The notes under the pieces were generated by a model. It saw only the letters and a list, made by a program, of their open reading frames with translations, did not search any database and was not told where the DNA came from. A program made the position numbers and the translations under genes. A DNA stretch of 64,000 nt from Cellulosimicrobium cellulans (lineage in GTDB: Bacteria; Actinomycetota; Actinomycetes; Actinomycetales; Cellulomonadaceae), in contig NZ_BJNZ01000020.1 in NCBI RefSeq assembly GCF_006539945.1, forward strand, positions 1 to 64,000, given 5' to 3'. This document shows, one piece after another, positions 41,684-49,339 of this stretch; within the stretch, counting starts at the first letter, position 1, and the number at the start of each line of letters is the position of its first letter.

Positions 41684-42136
41684 TCAGCCGAGCTCGGGGA
41701 ACCAGAGCGCGATCTCGCGCGCGGCGGACTCGGGCGAGTCGGAGCCGTGGACGAGGTTCTGCTGGACCTTGAGACCCCAGTCGCGGCCGAGGTCGCCGCG
41801 GATGGTGCCGGGGAGCGCCTCGGTCGGGTTCGTCGCGCCCGCGAGGGAGCGGAAGCCGGGGACGACGCCCTGACCCTCGGCGACGACCGCGAGCACCTTG
41901 CCCGACAGCATGAAGTCGACGAGCGGCTGGTAGAACGGCTTGCCCTCGTGCTCGGCGTAGTGCGCCGCGAGCAGCTCGGGCGTCGCGTCGAGCAGACGCA
42001 CGGCGGCGAGCGTGTAGCCCTTGGCCTCGACGCGGCGCAGGACCTCGCCGGACAGGCCGCGGCGGACGCCGTCGGGCTTGACGAGGATGAGGGTGCGCTC
42101 GATGGTCTCGGTCAGTGCGGGTGCGACGTCGGTCAT
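41684..42136 (-). CDS. ndk: Nucleoside diphosphate kinase
   Basis: A 150-aa enzyme that balances NTP pools by phosphate transfer through a His. The sequence ERTLILVKPDGVRRGLSGEVLRR, FYQPLVDFMLSG, the GATNPTEALPGTIRGDLG motif and the catalytic NLVHGSDS are all present. The N-terminus has ~10 extra residues. ATG at 42136 has TAGGCT 8 nt before it, so a leaderless mRNA is likely. It follows the DUF4233 gene. Confidence 0.96.
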   Translation of the reverse strand: MTDVAPALTETIERTLILVKPDGVRRGLSGEVLRRVEAKGYTLAAVRLLDATPELLAAHYAEHEGKPFYQPLVDFMLSGKVLAVVAEGQGVVPGFRSLAGATNPTEALPGTIRGDLGRDWGLKVQQNLVHGSDSPESAAREIALWFPELG

Positions 42137-42144
42137 GGTCGCCG

Positions 42145-42150
42145 AGCCTA
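42145..42150 (-). promoter_or_regulatory. Predicted leaderless promoter of ndk
   Basis: TAGGCT on the minus strand ends 8 nt before the ndk ATG at 42136. Confidence 0.45.
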
Positions 42151-42212
42151 CCGGCCGCACCGGCGTGCGGGACGCCGTGACCACCCGCGCGGGGGCGCGG
42201 GCACGCGTCGCC

Positions 42213-42707
42213 TCAGTCGGCGTTGGGCGCGGTCTCGGGATGCTCGGCGTCGTACGCCGCGCGCTCGCGGTCGATGCGCCCGCCGAGCCGGATCGAGACG
42301 ACCCACAGCACGACGAAGAGGCCGCCGACCACGAACATCATCGGCACCACGAGCCCGAAGGCCAGGACCGGCACCTGGACGACCGACCCGGCGACGTAGC
42401 CCCCGGGTGTGCCGACCATGCGGGAGAGGACCACGAGCACGACGGCGAGGACGCCGCCCACGAGCCAGATCGACGTCGCGCTCGGCAGCTCGAGCGGCCC
42501 GCGCGAGTAGGGCACGTCCCGCAGCCCGTAGGCGACGAGCGTGGCGAACACGACGAGGAAGGCCTCGAGCAGCAGCGTGGTCGACGCGAACTGGGCCTTC
42601 GCGGGCTTCTTCGGCTTGATGCGGTCGCCCGGGGACGGGCGCACCGGGCCCGCCGCGCGGCCGTGGCGGGACGGCTGCGCGGCGGGCTGCGACGGCGAGG
42701 TGCTCAC
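42213..42707 (-). CDS. DUF4233 membrane protein
   Basis: A 164-aa protein with a basic, Pro-rich cytoplasmic N-terminus (about 38 residues) and four TM helices beginning ASTTLLLEAFLVVFATLVAYGL. DUF4233 proteins in actinobacteria normally stand between folC and ndk. Here ndk is in place but folC is 5.2 kb away. Function is unknown. GTG at 42707 follows a TATCCT -10 box by 6 nt. Confidence 0.9.
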   Translation of the reverse strand: MSTSPSQPAAQPSRHGRAAGPVRPSPGDRIKPKKPAKAQFASTTLLLEAFLVVFATLVAYGLRDVPYSRGPLELPSATSIWLVGGVLAVVLVVLSRMVGTPGGYVAGSVVQVPVLAFGLVVPMMFVVGGLFVVLWVVSIRLGGRIDRERAAYDAEHPETAPNAD

Positions 42708-42711
42708 CCGG

Positions 42712-44439
42712 TCAGGATACCGGCGCGCCGTCGCGCCCCCGGCCCTCCGGCCGGTCGTCGCCGGCGCCGGCGCCGCCCGCGGCCACGACGACCGCGCCGT
42801 CCTCCACGCTGTCCGCGGCCTGCGCCGGGGCGTCCTCGACGAGGTCGCCGTGGTCCGCGACGGCCTCGCCGCGCGCGACCATCCCGGCCACGTCGGAGAG
42901 CGTGACCTCGCGCAGGAAGAGCGCGAGGACGAACCCGACGAGCACGAGCGGGACGAGGTACCAGAAGGCGGGGGCGAGCGCGTCGGTGAACGCGTCGACG
43001 ACGCCCGTGTGGATCGGCTCGGGGAGCTGCTGCACCATCTCCGGCGTGAGCGACGACCCCTCGGCCCCGGCGGGGGCGGAGCCCGCGGGCAGGCCCGCGA
43101 AGACGCCGTCGAGGTTGTCGGCGAGGCGCGACGTGAAGATGGTGCTGAACAGCGCCGTGCCGACGGCCGCGCCGATCTCGCGGAAGAAGTTGTTCGCGCT
43201 CGTCGCCGTCCCGATCTCGTGCGGGTCGACCGAGTTCTGCACCGCGAGGACGATCGTCTGCATGACGAGGCCCATGCCGGCGCCCATGACGAAGATCATG
43301 GCGCCGAAGAGCCACATCGACATGTCGCCCGTGATGCGCGTGAGCCACATCATGCCGGCCGCGGTGATCGCGAGGCCCAGCACCGGGTAGATCTTGTAGC
43401 GGCCGGTCTTCGTGATCGCGACACCCGAACCGATCGCCGTGATCATGACGCCGACCATCATCGGCAGCATGAGGAACCCGGACTCGGTGACCCCCGCGCC
43501 GGTGGACATCTGGAGGAACGTCGGCAGGAAGGCGAGCGCCGAGAACATGCCCATGCCGAGCACGAGGCCGATGAGGGTCGCGATCGTGAACGTCCGGTTC
43601 TTGAACAGGTGCAGCGGGAGCAGCGGCTCCTCGGCGCGGTTCTCCACCACGACGAACGCGGCGACCGAGACGACCACGGCGGCCACGAGGCCCAGGAGCC
43701 ACGGGTCCGACCAGTCGTAGCCGCGCGAGCTGGTCAGCGACTCCCAGCTCGTGACGAGCACGATGCCGGACGTGGCCACGACGAGGAAGAAGATGCCGGC
43801 GACGTCGATCTTGCGGCCGGAGCGGTGCGACGGGAGCTTGAGCGCGACCCACGCGACCACGAACGCCGCGACGCCGATCGGGACGTTGATCCAGAACGCC
43901 CAGCGCCAGCCGGGCCCCTCGGTGAACCAGCCGCCGAGGAGCGGTCCGATCACGGCCGCGATGCCGAACAGGGCGCCCATGGGGCCCATGTACTTGCCAC
44001 GGTCCTTGGCAGGCACGATGTCGGCGATGATCGCCTGCGACAGGATCATGAGACCGCCGCCGCCGAGGCCCTGCACGCCGCGCCACGCGACGAGCTCGGG
44101 GAACGACTGCGCGAACCCGGCACCGGCCGACGCGATCGTGAAGAGCCCGATCGCGACGAGGAACGGCCACCGACGACCCCAGAGGTCGCCGAACTTGCCG
44201 TAGAGGGGCATGACGATCGCGATCGCCAGGATGTAGGCCGTGATGACCCAGCCCTGGTGCTCGACGCCGTGGAGCTCGCCCACGATCGTCGGCATCGCGG
44301 TGCCCACGATCGACTGGTCGAGCGAGGACAGGAACATCGACGCCATGAGCGCGCCGAAGATCACCCACACGGTGCGCGGGGTGAGCACGACGAGCGGCTT
44401 GCCGCCGTCGACGGGCGGTGCAGCGGTGGAGGAGGCCAT
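42712..44439 (-). CDS. DHA2-family MFS drug efflux transporter (EmrB/QacA type)
   Basis: A 575-aa transporter with 14 predicted TM helices. Family motifs are LDQSIVGTAMPTIVGELHG near TM1, the loop 2-3 motif YGKFGDLWGRRWPFLVAIGLF, and WRGVQGLGGGG. The C-terminal ~75 residues are a cytoplasmic Ala/Gly/Asp-rich tail. It lies 88 bp downstream of the TetR gene on the same strand, so the regulator and pump likely share an operator. It probably exports drugs or other toxic organics. The substrate is unknown. Confidence 0.92.
   Translation of the reverse strand: MASSTAAPPVDGGKPLVVLTPRTVWVIFGALMASMFLSSLDQSIVGTAMPTIVGELHGVEHQGWVITAYILAIAIVMPLYGKFGDLWGRRWPFLVAIGLFTIASAGAGFAQSFPELVAWRGVQGLGGGGLMILSQAIIADIVPAKDRGKYMGPMGALFGIAAVIGPLLGGWFTEGPGWRWAFWINVPIGVAAFVVAWVALKLPSHRSGRKIDVAGIFFLVVATSGIVLVTSWESLTSSRGYDWSDPWLLGLVAAVVVSVAAFVVVENRAEEPLLPLHLFKNRTFTIATLIGLVLGMGMFSALAFLPTFLQMSTGAGVTESGFLMLPMMVGVMITAIGSGVAITKTGRYKIYPVLGLAITAAGMMWLTRITGDMSMWLFGAMIFVMGAGMGLVMQTIVLAVQNSVDPHEIGTATSANNFFREIGAAVGTALFSTIFTSRLADNLDGVFAGLPAGSAPAGAEGSSLTPEMVQQLPEPIHTGVVDAFTDALAPAFWYLVPLVLVGFVLALFLREVTLSDVAGMVARGEAVADHGDLVEDAPAQAADSVEDGAVVVAAGGAGAGDDRPEGRGRDGAPVS
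42714..42719 (-). promoter_or_regulatory. Predicted leaderless promoter of the DUF4233 gene
   Basis: TATCCT on the minus strand, 6 nt before the GTG at 42707. It overlaps the stop codon of the MFS gene. This is the best -10 match of the leaderless set. Confidence 0.5.
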
Positions 44440-44527
44440 GAGGATCCGGTTCGGTCAGGACGGGCGAGGACGCGCCGACGGGCGCGGCCCGTCGTCGGGT
44501 GGTGGGGGGGGAGATGGAGGGGTGCGG

Positions 44528-45226
44528 CTAGCGGGCCGCGGGATCGGGGGCGCGCGAGTCCTGGAGGAGCGCCCGGAGCTGCCCGACGACGCTCGGCAGG
44601 TGGTCCACCGGCTCGCCCTCCCGGTCGTGCTGCTGCCACTCGAGCGTGCTCGCGCGCAGGAGGCTCATGACCACGAGGGCCAGGAGCTCGGGATCGGGGA
44701 CGAAGGGCCGCACGGCGCGGCGCGCGAGGAACATGTCGACGAGCTCGGCGCGGTGTCCCTCGACCCAGGCGACGTGCCGCGTGACGAGGTGCGGCTCGCG
44801 CTGGACGAGCTCGAGCGTGCGGGCCATGCGCTCGGGCGTGACGACCTGCTGCGCGAGCACGTCGGCCACGACGACCTCGAGGTCGTCGAGCAGCGCCCCT
44901 GTGGGACCGCCCCCGATGAAGGTCGCCACGATCTCGGGTCGCACGGCGAGGTCCTCGAGGCTGAGCACGGCGTCGTCCTTCGACGGGAAGTAGTTGAAGA
45001 ACGTGCGCGGAGAGACCCCGACCTCGGCGCAGATGTCCTCGACCGTCACCGCGTCGAAGCCGCGCTCCAGCACGAGCGACTGCGCCGCCTCGACGAGCGC
45101 CTCGCGCCGGGCGCGCTTCTTGCGCTCCCGCAGACCGTCGGGAGACGGCGCCAGGCATGCCGCGGCCCGCTCGGCCGACGAAGGGCGAGCGGGCACGTCA
45201 GGGAGAGTCGTGGGCACGAGGACCAT
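44528..45226 (-). CDS. TetR family transcriptional regulator
   Basis: A 232-aa repressor. The N-terminal helix-turn-helix reads REALVEAAQSLVLERGFDAVTVEDICAEVGVSPRTFFNYFPSKDDAVL. The ligand-binding half is diverse, as usual for the family. The ATG at 45226 lies directly beside two TTGCA-N5-TGCAA palindromes, so it likely represses itself and the downstream efflux gene. It could also touch the dha operon, which ends 66 bp upstream. Confidence 0.92.
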   Translation of the reverse strand: MVLVPTTLPDVPARPSSAERAAACLAPSPDGLRERKKRARREALVEAAQSLVLERGFDAVTVEDICAEVGVSPRTFFNYFPSKDDAVLSLEDLAVRPEIVATFIGGGPTGALLDDLEVVVADVLAQQVVTPERMARTLELVQREPHLVTRHVAWVEGHRAELVDMFLARRAVRPFVPDPELLALVVMSLLRASTLEWQQHDREGEPVDHLPSVVGQLRALLQDSRAPDPAAR

Positions 45227-45228
45227 TC

Positions 45229-45260
45229 TTGCATCCTGTGCAATTTTGCATCAACTGCAA
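45229..45260. promoter_or_regulatory. Tandem TetR operator palindromes
   Basis: Two 15-bp palindromes, TTGCA-N5-TGCAA, occupy 45229-45243 and 45246-45260. They are spaced by 2 bp, so the centres are 17 bp apart. The first begins 3 bp upstream of the TetR start codon, so bound repressor would block both promoter and start. The region is AT-rich compared with its surroundings. Confidence 0.72.
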
Positions 45261-45291
45261 TACCGCGTGACCACCGTCACACGGGCATCGG

Positions 45292-46020
45292 TCAGACCTC
45301 GCCGAACCCACCTTCCACGGCGTCCACGACCGCGGCCACGGCGTCGGCGGCCTGGGGCCCCTCCCCCGTCACGGTGAGCTCCTGGCCGCCCGTCGCGCCG
45401 AGCTTCATGAGCTCGAGCACGCTCGCCCCGTTGACGCCGTCGATCGCGATGCTCGCGTCGAAGCCCGCGACGAGGCGGGCCAGCACCGCCGCGGGGCGCG
45501 CATGGAGCCCGAGCGGGTTGCGCAGCGTGACGACGGCGCGCGCGGCCCCGTCCGCGGAGGTTGCGGCCTCGGCGGACGGCTCGTCGCCCTCGGGCCCTCC
45601 GGCCGAGACCGCGAACGTGCCGCCCGCGTGCTCGGCGGACGCGAGCACCTCGGAGACGTCCCCGCCGCCGTGGGCGGTCACCGCCGCGGCGACGGCACCC
45701 TCGACGAACGGGGCATCGGCGAGCCGGACCCTCCCGTCGTACCCGTCCTCCATGTCGAGCACGGACTCGACGGTCATGACGGCCGAGCCGAGGTCGGCGA
45801 GGACGACCGCGCCGTCCGCGACGCCGAGCGCCTCCTCGAGCGCCCCGGACACGCGGTCGTAGCTGGTGCCGAGCCCGCCGTCGTCGGTCCCCCCGGCCGC
45901 GAGCAGCAACACTCCGGGAGCCATCTGCGCGGACAGCTCGACGGCGCCCTCCGCGAGCCGCTGCGAGTGCGAGACGAGGACCAGCGCGACGCGCGCCCGC
46001 GCCCCGACCGTGCCGCTCAC
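45292..46020 (-). CDS. dhaM: Dihydroxyacetone kinase phosphotransfer subunit DhaM
   Basis: A 242-aa fusion of an EIIA-Man-like domain (residues ~10-130, LVLVSHSQRLAEG with His18) and an HPr-like domain (about 160-242, VVTLRNPLGLHARPAAVLARL). It passes phosphate from the PTS to DhaL-ADP. The E. coli version has an additional EI part that is absent here. The GTG overlaps the dhaL stop (GTGA). Confidence 0.93.
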   Translation of the reverse strand: MSGTVGARARVALVLVSHSQRLAEGAVELSAQMAPGVLLLAAGGTDDGGLGTSYDRVSGALEEALGVADGAVVLADLGSAVMTVESVLDMEDGYDGRVRLADAPFVEGAVAAAVTAHGGGDVSEVLASAEHAGGTFAVSAGGPEGDEPSAEAATSADGAARAVVTLRNPLGLHARPAAVLARLVAGFDASIAIDGVNGASVLELMKLGATGGQELTVTGEGPQAADAVAAVVDAVEGGFGEV

Positions 46021-46661
46021 GCGGTCGCCGCGTCGCGCGCGGCCTCGAGCAGGATCGCCGTCGACGTGGCCCCCGGGTCCTGGTGACCCGCGCTGCGCTC
46101 CCCGAGATAGCTCGCGCGGCCCTTGGTGGCGACGAGCGGGATCGTCGCCTCGGCGCCCGCGCGCGCCGCCGTCGCGGCCGCGGCGAGGACGTCGGCGGTC
46201 GACGCGCCACCGTCGGCGGCACCCTCCGCCGCGTCCACGGCGGGCTGCCAGGCGTCCACCATCGTCTTCTCGCCGAGCTGGGCCTTGCCGCGCGCGGTGA
46301 TGCCCTCGAGCGCGCCCTCGAGGAGCGCGACGACGCCGTGCGCGTCGAGCTCGGCGAGCCCGGTCACCTTCGCGGCCCGGAGGTACGCCGTCCCGTACAG
46401 GGGGCCCGAGGCGCCGCCGACGGACGACATGAGCGTCGTGGCCACCAGCTTGAGCACGTCGCCGATCTGGCCCGGCGGCTGGTCGCCGGCGGCCGCCCCG
46501 TCGAGCTTGGCGACCACGGCGCGGAACCCCCGGTCGAGGTTCTCCCCGTGGTCGCCGTCACCGATCTGGCGGTCCAGCTCGGTCAGCTCGTCCCGTGCCG
46601 CCGCGATGCGCTCCGCGCTCAGCCGCGTCCACCGGTCCGCCCAGGCCACGTCCAGCGTCAT
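46017..46661 (-). CDS. dhaL: Dihydroxyacetone kinase ADP-binding subunit DhaL
   Basis: A 214-aa subunit that holds a tightly bound ADP, rephosphorylated by DhaM. The conserved elements are LTELDRQIGDGDHGENLDRGF (two Asp and His bind Mg2+), SSVGGASGPLYGTAYLRAA, and ATKGRASYLGERSAGHQDPGA. It is second in the dhaK-dhaL-dhaM operon, 69 bp after dhaK. Confidence 0.95.
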   Translation of the reverse strand: MTLDVAWADRWTRLSAERIAAARDELTELDRQIGDGDHGENLDRGFRAVVAKLDGAAAGDQPPGQIGDVLKLVATTLMSSVGGASGPLYGTAYLRAAKVTGLAELDAHGVVALLEGALEGITARGKAQLGEKTMVDAWQPAVDAAEGAADGGASTADVLAAAATAARAGAEATIPLVATKGRASYLGERSAGHQDPGATSTAILLEAARDAATA

Positions 46662-46730
46662 GCCCCACCTCTCCTCGCCGTCGAGCCGGCGGTCCGCCGG
46701 CTCTCGGAGACTGCACGAAAGGGCACCGCC

Positions 46731-47726
46731 TCACCAGCGCAGCGCAGCCGTGTGGACGGGAGCGTCCCACAGGGCGGTGAGCTCGTCGTCCAGGCGCAGC
46801 ACGGTGACCGACGCACCCTGCATCTCCAGCGACGTGACGTAGTTGCCGACGAGCGAGCGCGTCACCCGTACGCCGCGCCCCTCGAGCAGCCTCCTCGCCT
46901 GACGATAGACGACGTACAGCTCGGACAGCGGCGTACCGCCCATTCCGTTAACGAACAGCAACACGTCCTCGCCCTCGGCGAGGCGCAGGTCGTCCGCCAC
47001 CGGGTCGACGAGCCGCTGCGTGATCTCGTCGGCCGACGCGAGCGGGATGCGGTGGCGTCCGGGCTCGCCGTGGATGCCGATCCCGATCTCGACCTCGTCG
47101 TCGCCCAGGTCGAAGCTCGGCTTGCCGACGTGCGGGACCGTGCAGGCGGTGAGCGCGACGCCCATCGAGCGCACGTTCGCGACGACGCGTCCCGCGATCT
47201 CCGTCACCGCACCCAGGTCGTCGCCCCGCTCGGCGGCGGCACCGGCGATCTTCTCGACCGCGACCGTGCCCGCGACGCCGCGGCGGCCGGCGGTGTAGAG
47301 CGAGTCCTCGACCGCGACGTCGTCGTTGACGAGGATGCTCGTCACCTGGGTGCCCTCCGCCTCGACGAGCTCGACCGCCGTCTCGAAGTTCAGCACGTCA
47401 CCCGTGTAGTTCTTCACGATCGCGAGGACGCCCGCACCGGAGTCGGCGCCGAGGATCGCCGGCACGATCTGGTCCGGCGTCGGCGAGGTGAAGACCGCGC
47501 CGGGGACCGCGGCGTCGAGCATGCCCAGGCCGACGAAGCCGGCGTGCAGCGGCTCGTGCCCCGAGCCGCCGCCTGAGACCAGCCCGACCTTCCCGGGGAC
47601 GGCGCCCCCGGCACGCGAGACGTAGGGCGGCGCGACATGCACCTCCACGAGGTCGGCGTGCGCCTGGCCGAACCCCTCCAGGGACTCCGACACCGCGTCC
47701 TGGGGATCGTTGAGCAGCTTCTTCAC
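46731..47726 (-). CDS. dhaK: Dihydroxyacetone kinase substrate-binding subunit DhaK
   Basis: A 331-aa subunit that binds dihydroxyacetone covalently through His219 (GIGIHGEPG). Other motifs are GLVSGGGSGHEPLHAGFVG, VKNYTGDVLNFETA, and FVNGMGGTPLSELY. The operon makes DHAP from dihydroxyacetone using PEP via the PTS, feeding glycerol or DHA into glycolysis. GGAGGGATGACCG precedes the GTG start. A candidate folC terminator lies upstream. Confidence 0.95.
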   Translation of the reverse strand: MKKLLNDPQDAVSESLEGFGQAHADLVEVHVAPPYVSRAGGAVPGKVGLVSGGGSGHEPLHAGFVGLGMLDAAVPGAVFTSPTPDQIVPAILGADSGAGVLAIVKNYTGDVLNFETAVELVEAEGTQVTSILVNDDVAVEDSLYTAGRRGVAGTVAVEKIAGAAAERGDDLGAVTEIAGRVVANVRSMGVALTACTVPHVGKPSFDLGDDEVEIGIGIHGEPGRHRIPLASADEITQRLVDPVADDLRLAEGEDVLLFVNGMGGTPLSELYVVYRQARRLLEGRGVRVTRSLVGNYVTSLEMQGASVTVLRLDDELTALWDAPVHTAALRW

Positions 47727-47835
47727 CGGTCATCCCTCCATCGGTCCGTGCGCCCGGTGCTCCGGACGCTGACGACCCCCGCCCGGCGTGCCCGTCGCCG
47801 TCGTCTCCTCCATCAAACACCCGGGCGCGGCAGGT

Positions 47836-47905
47836 CGCGAGGCGTCCCCCACGCACGAGGCACGCCACCGGGTGGAGCGCCTCGTGCACGCAGGGACACC
47901 TCGCG
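47836..47905 (-). terminator. Long hairpin downstream of folC
   Basis: A ~27-bp imperfect stem with arms 47836-47861 and ~47879-47905 (outer CGCGAGG...CCTCGCG, inner GCACGAGGC/GCCTCGTGC). It begins 12 nt after the folC stop and separates ileS-folC from dhaK. It has no U-tract. Confidence 0.6.
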
Positions 47906-47917
47906 CGGGCGGGAGCG

Positions 47918-49339
47918 TCAGCCGCGACCGAGGAGGACGCGGGCGTCGGCGACCGTCACCACCGAGCCCGTGACGAGCACGCCCGAGCCCGTCCCGACGC
48001 CCACCGCGTCGTCCCGCTCCGCGAGGTCGACCGCGACCTGGAGCGCCTCGTCGAGCCGCTCGGTGCTGTGCACGCGGTCCTCGCCGAACACGTCCGCGGC
48101 GAGCTCGGCGAGGTCGGTCGGGTCGGCCGAGCGCTCCGAGCTGTTGCGCGTCACGACCACCTCGGACAGCACCGGCTCGAGCGCCGCGAGGAGCGGCTCG
48201 GCGTCCTTGTCCGCCATGATCGCGACGACCCCGACGAGGTGGCGCAGGTCGAACGCCTCGCCGAGCGCGACCGCGAGCGCCTCCGCGCCCGCGGCGTTGT
48301 GCGCCGCGTCGACGAGGACGGTCGGGCTGGACCGCACGACCTCGAGCCGGCCGGGCGACGTGACGTCCGCGAACGCGGTCTCGACCAGCTGCCCGTCGAG
48401 CGCGCGGCCGCCGAGGAACGCCTCCACCGCCGCCAGCGCGAGCAGCGCGTTGTGCGCCTGGTGCTCGCCGTGCAGCGGCAGGAACACCTCGGTGTAGAGC
48501 GCGGCGGGCGTGCGCAGGTCCAGGAGCTGCCCCCCGACCGCGACCTGGCGTGCCGCCACGTCGAGGTCCACGCCCTCGCGCAGGAGGCGCGCGCCCACGC
48601 GCTCGGCGCGGGCGCGCAGCACCTCCTCGACCTCCGGGCGCTGCGCCGCGGAGACGACGGTCGCGCCGTCCTTGACGATGCCCGACTTGACCGTCGCGAT
48701 CTCCTCGAGCGTGCTGCCGAGCCACCGCTCGTGGTCGAGCGCGACGGGGGTCACGACCGCTACCTCGGCGTCGACCACGTTGGTCGAGTCCCATTCCCCA
48801 CCCATGCCGACCTCGACGATCGCGACGTCGACGGGCGTGTCGGCGAACGCGGCGAACGCCACGCCCGTGAGCACCTCGAAGAAGCTGAGCTGCGACTGCC
48901 CGGCCTCGGCGAGCTCGGCGTCGACGACCTGGACGTACGGGTAGACGTCGTCCCACACCTCGACGAAGCGGCGCGGCGAGAGGGGCTCGCCGTCGACGAC
49001 GATCCGCTCCGTGACGCTCGTCAGGTGCGGGCTCGTGAACATCCCGGTGCGCAGCCCGTGCTCGCGCACGAGGCGCTCGGCGACGCGCGCGGTGCTCGTC
49101 TTGCCGTTCGTCCCGGTCAGGTGGATCGTCCGGAACGCGTGCTGCGGGTCTCCCAGCAGCTCGAACAGGCGCCGGACCCGGTCGATCGTCGGGTCGAAGT
49201 CGTGCTCGGGAGCACGCGACACGATGTGCTGGTAGACGCGTTCCAGGTCCGCCTGGGCGGCGGCGTCCTCCGCCGCCGCGCGGGCGTCCTTCGCGCTCTG
49301 CCGGCGTGCGGCGCCGGGGTCCTTGCGGGCGGCGCTCAC
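47918..49339 (-). CDS. folC: Folylpolyglutamate / dihydrofolate synthase
   Basis: A 473-aa Mur-ligase-like enzyme that adds glutamate to folates. The P-loop [46 protein letters not shown], and [14 protein letters not shown] motifs match FolC. The first ~30 residues are an Ala/Arg-rich extension. The GTG overlaps the ileS stop (GTGA), so it is coupled to ileS and therefore likely under the T-box. Confidence 0.95.
   Translation of the reverse strand: MSAARKDPGAARRQSAKDARAAAEDAAAQADLERVYQHIVSRAPEHDFDPTIDRVRRLFELLGDPQHAFRTIHLTGTNGKTSTARVAERLVREHGLRTGMFTSPHLTSVTERIVVDGEPLSPRRFVEVWDDVYPYVQVVDAELAEAGQSQLSFFEVLTGVAFAAFADTPVDVAIVEVGMGGEWDSTNVVDAEVAVVTPVALDHERWLGSTLEEIATVKSGIVKDGATVVSAAQRPEVEEVLRARAERVGARLLREGVDLDVAARQVAVGGQLLDLRTPAALYTEVFLPLHGEHQAHNALLALAAVEAFLGGRALDGQLVETAFADVTSPGRLEVVRSSPTVLVDAAHNAAGAEALAVALGEAFDLRHLVGVVAIMADKDAEPLLAALEPVLSEVVVTRNSSERSADPTDLAELAADVFGEDRVHSTERLDEALQVAVDLAERDDAVGVGTGSGVLVTGSVVTVADARVLLGRG

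Noticed and set aside
36187-41772. Very long open frame on the plus strand opposite ftsY and smc
   Set aside because: It is the antisense frame of real genes in GC-rich DNA, full of Arg/Ala repeats and with no family features. Similar long antisense frames lie opposite most genes here.
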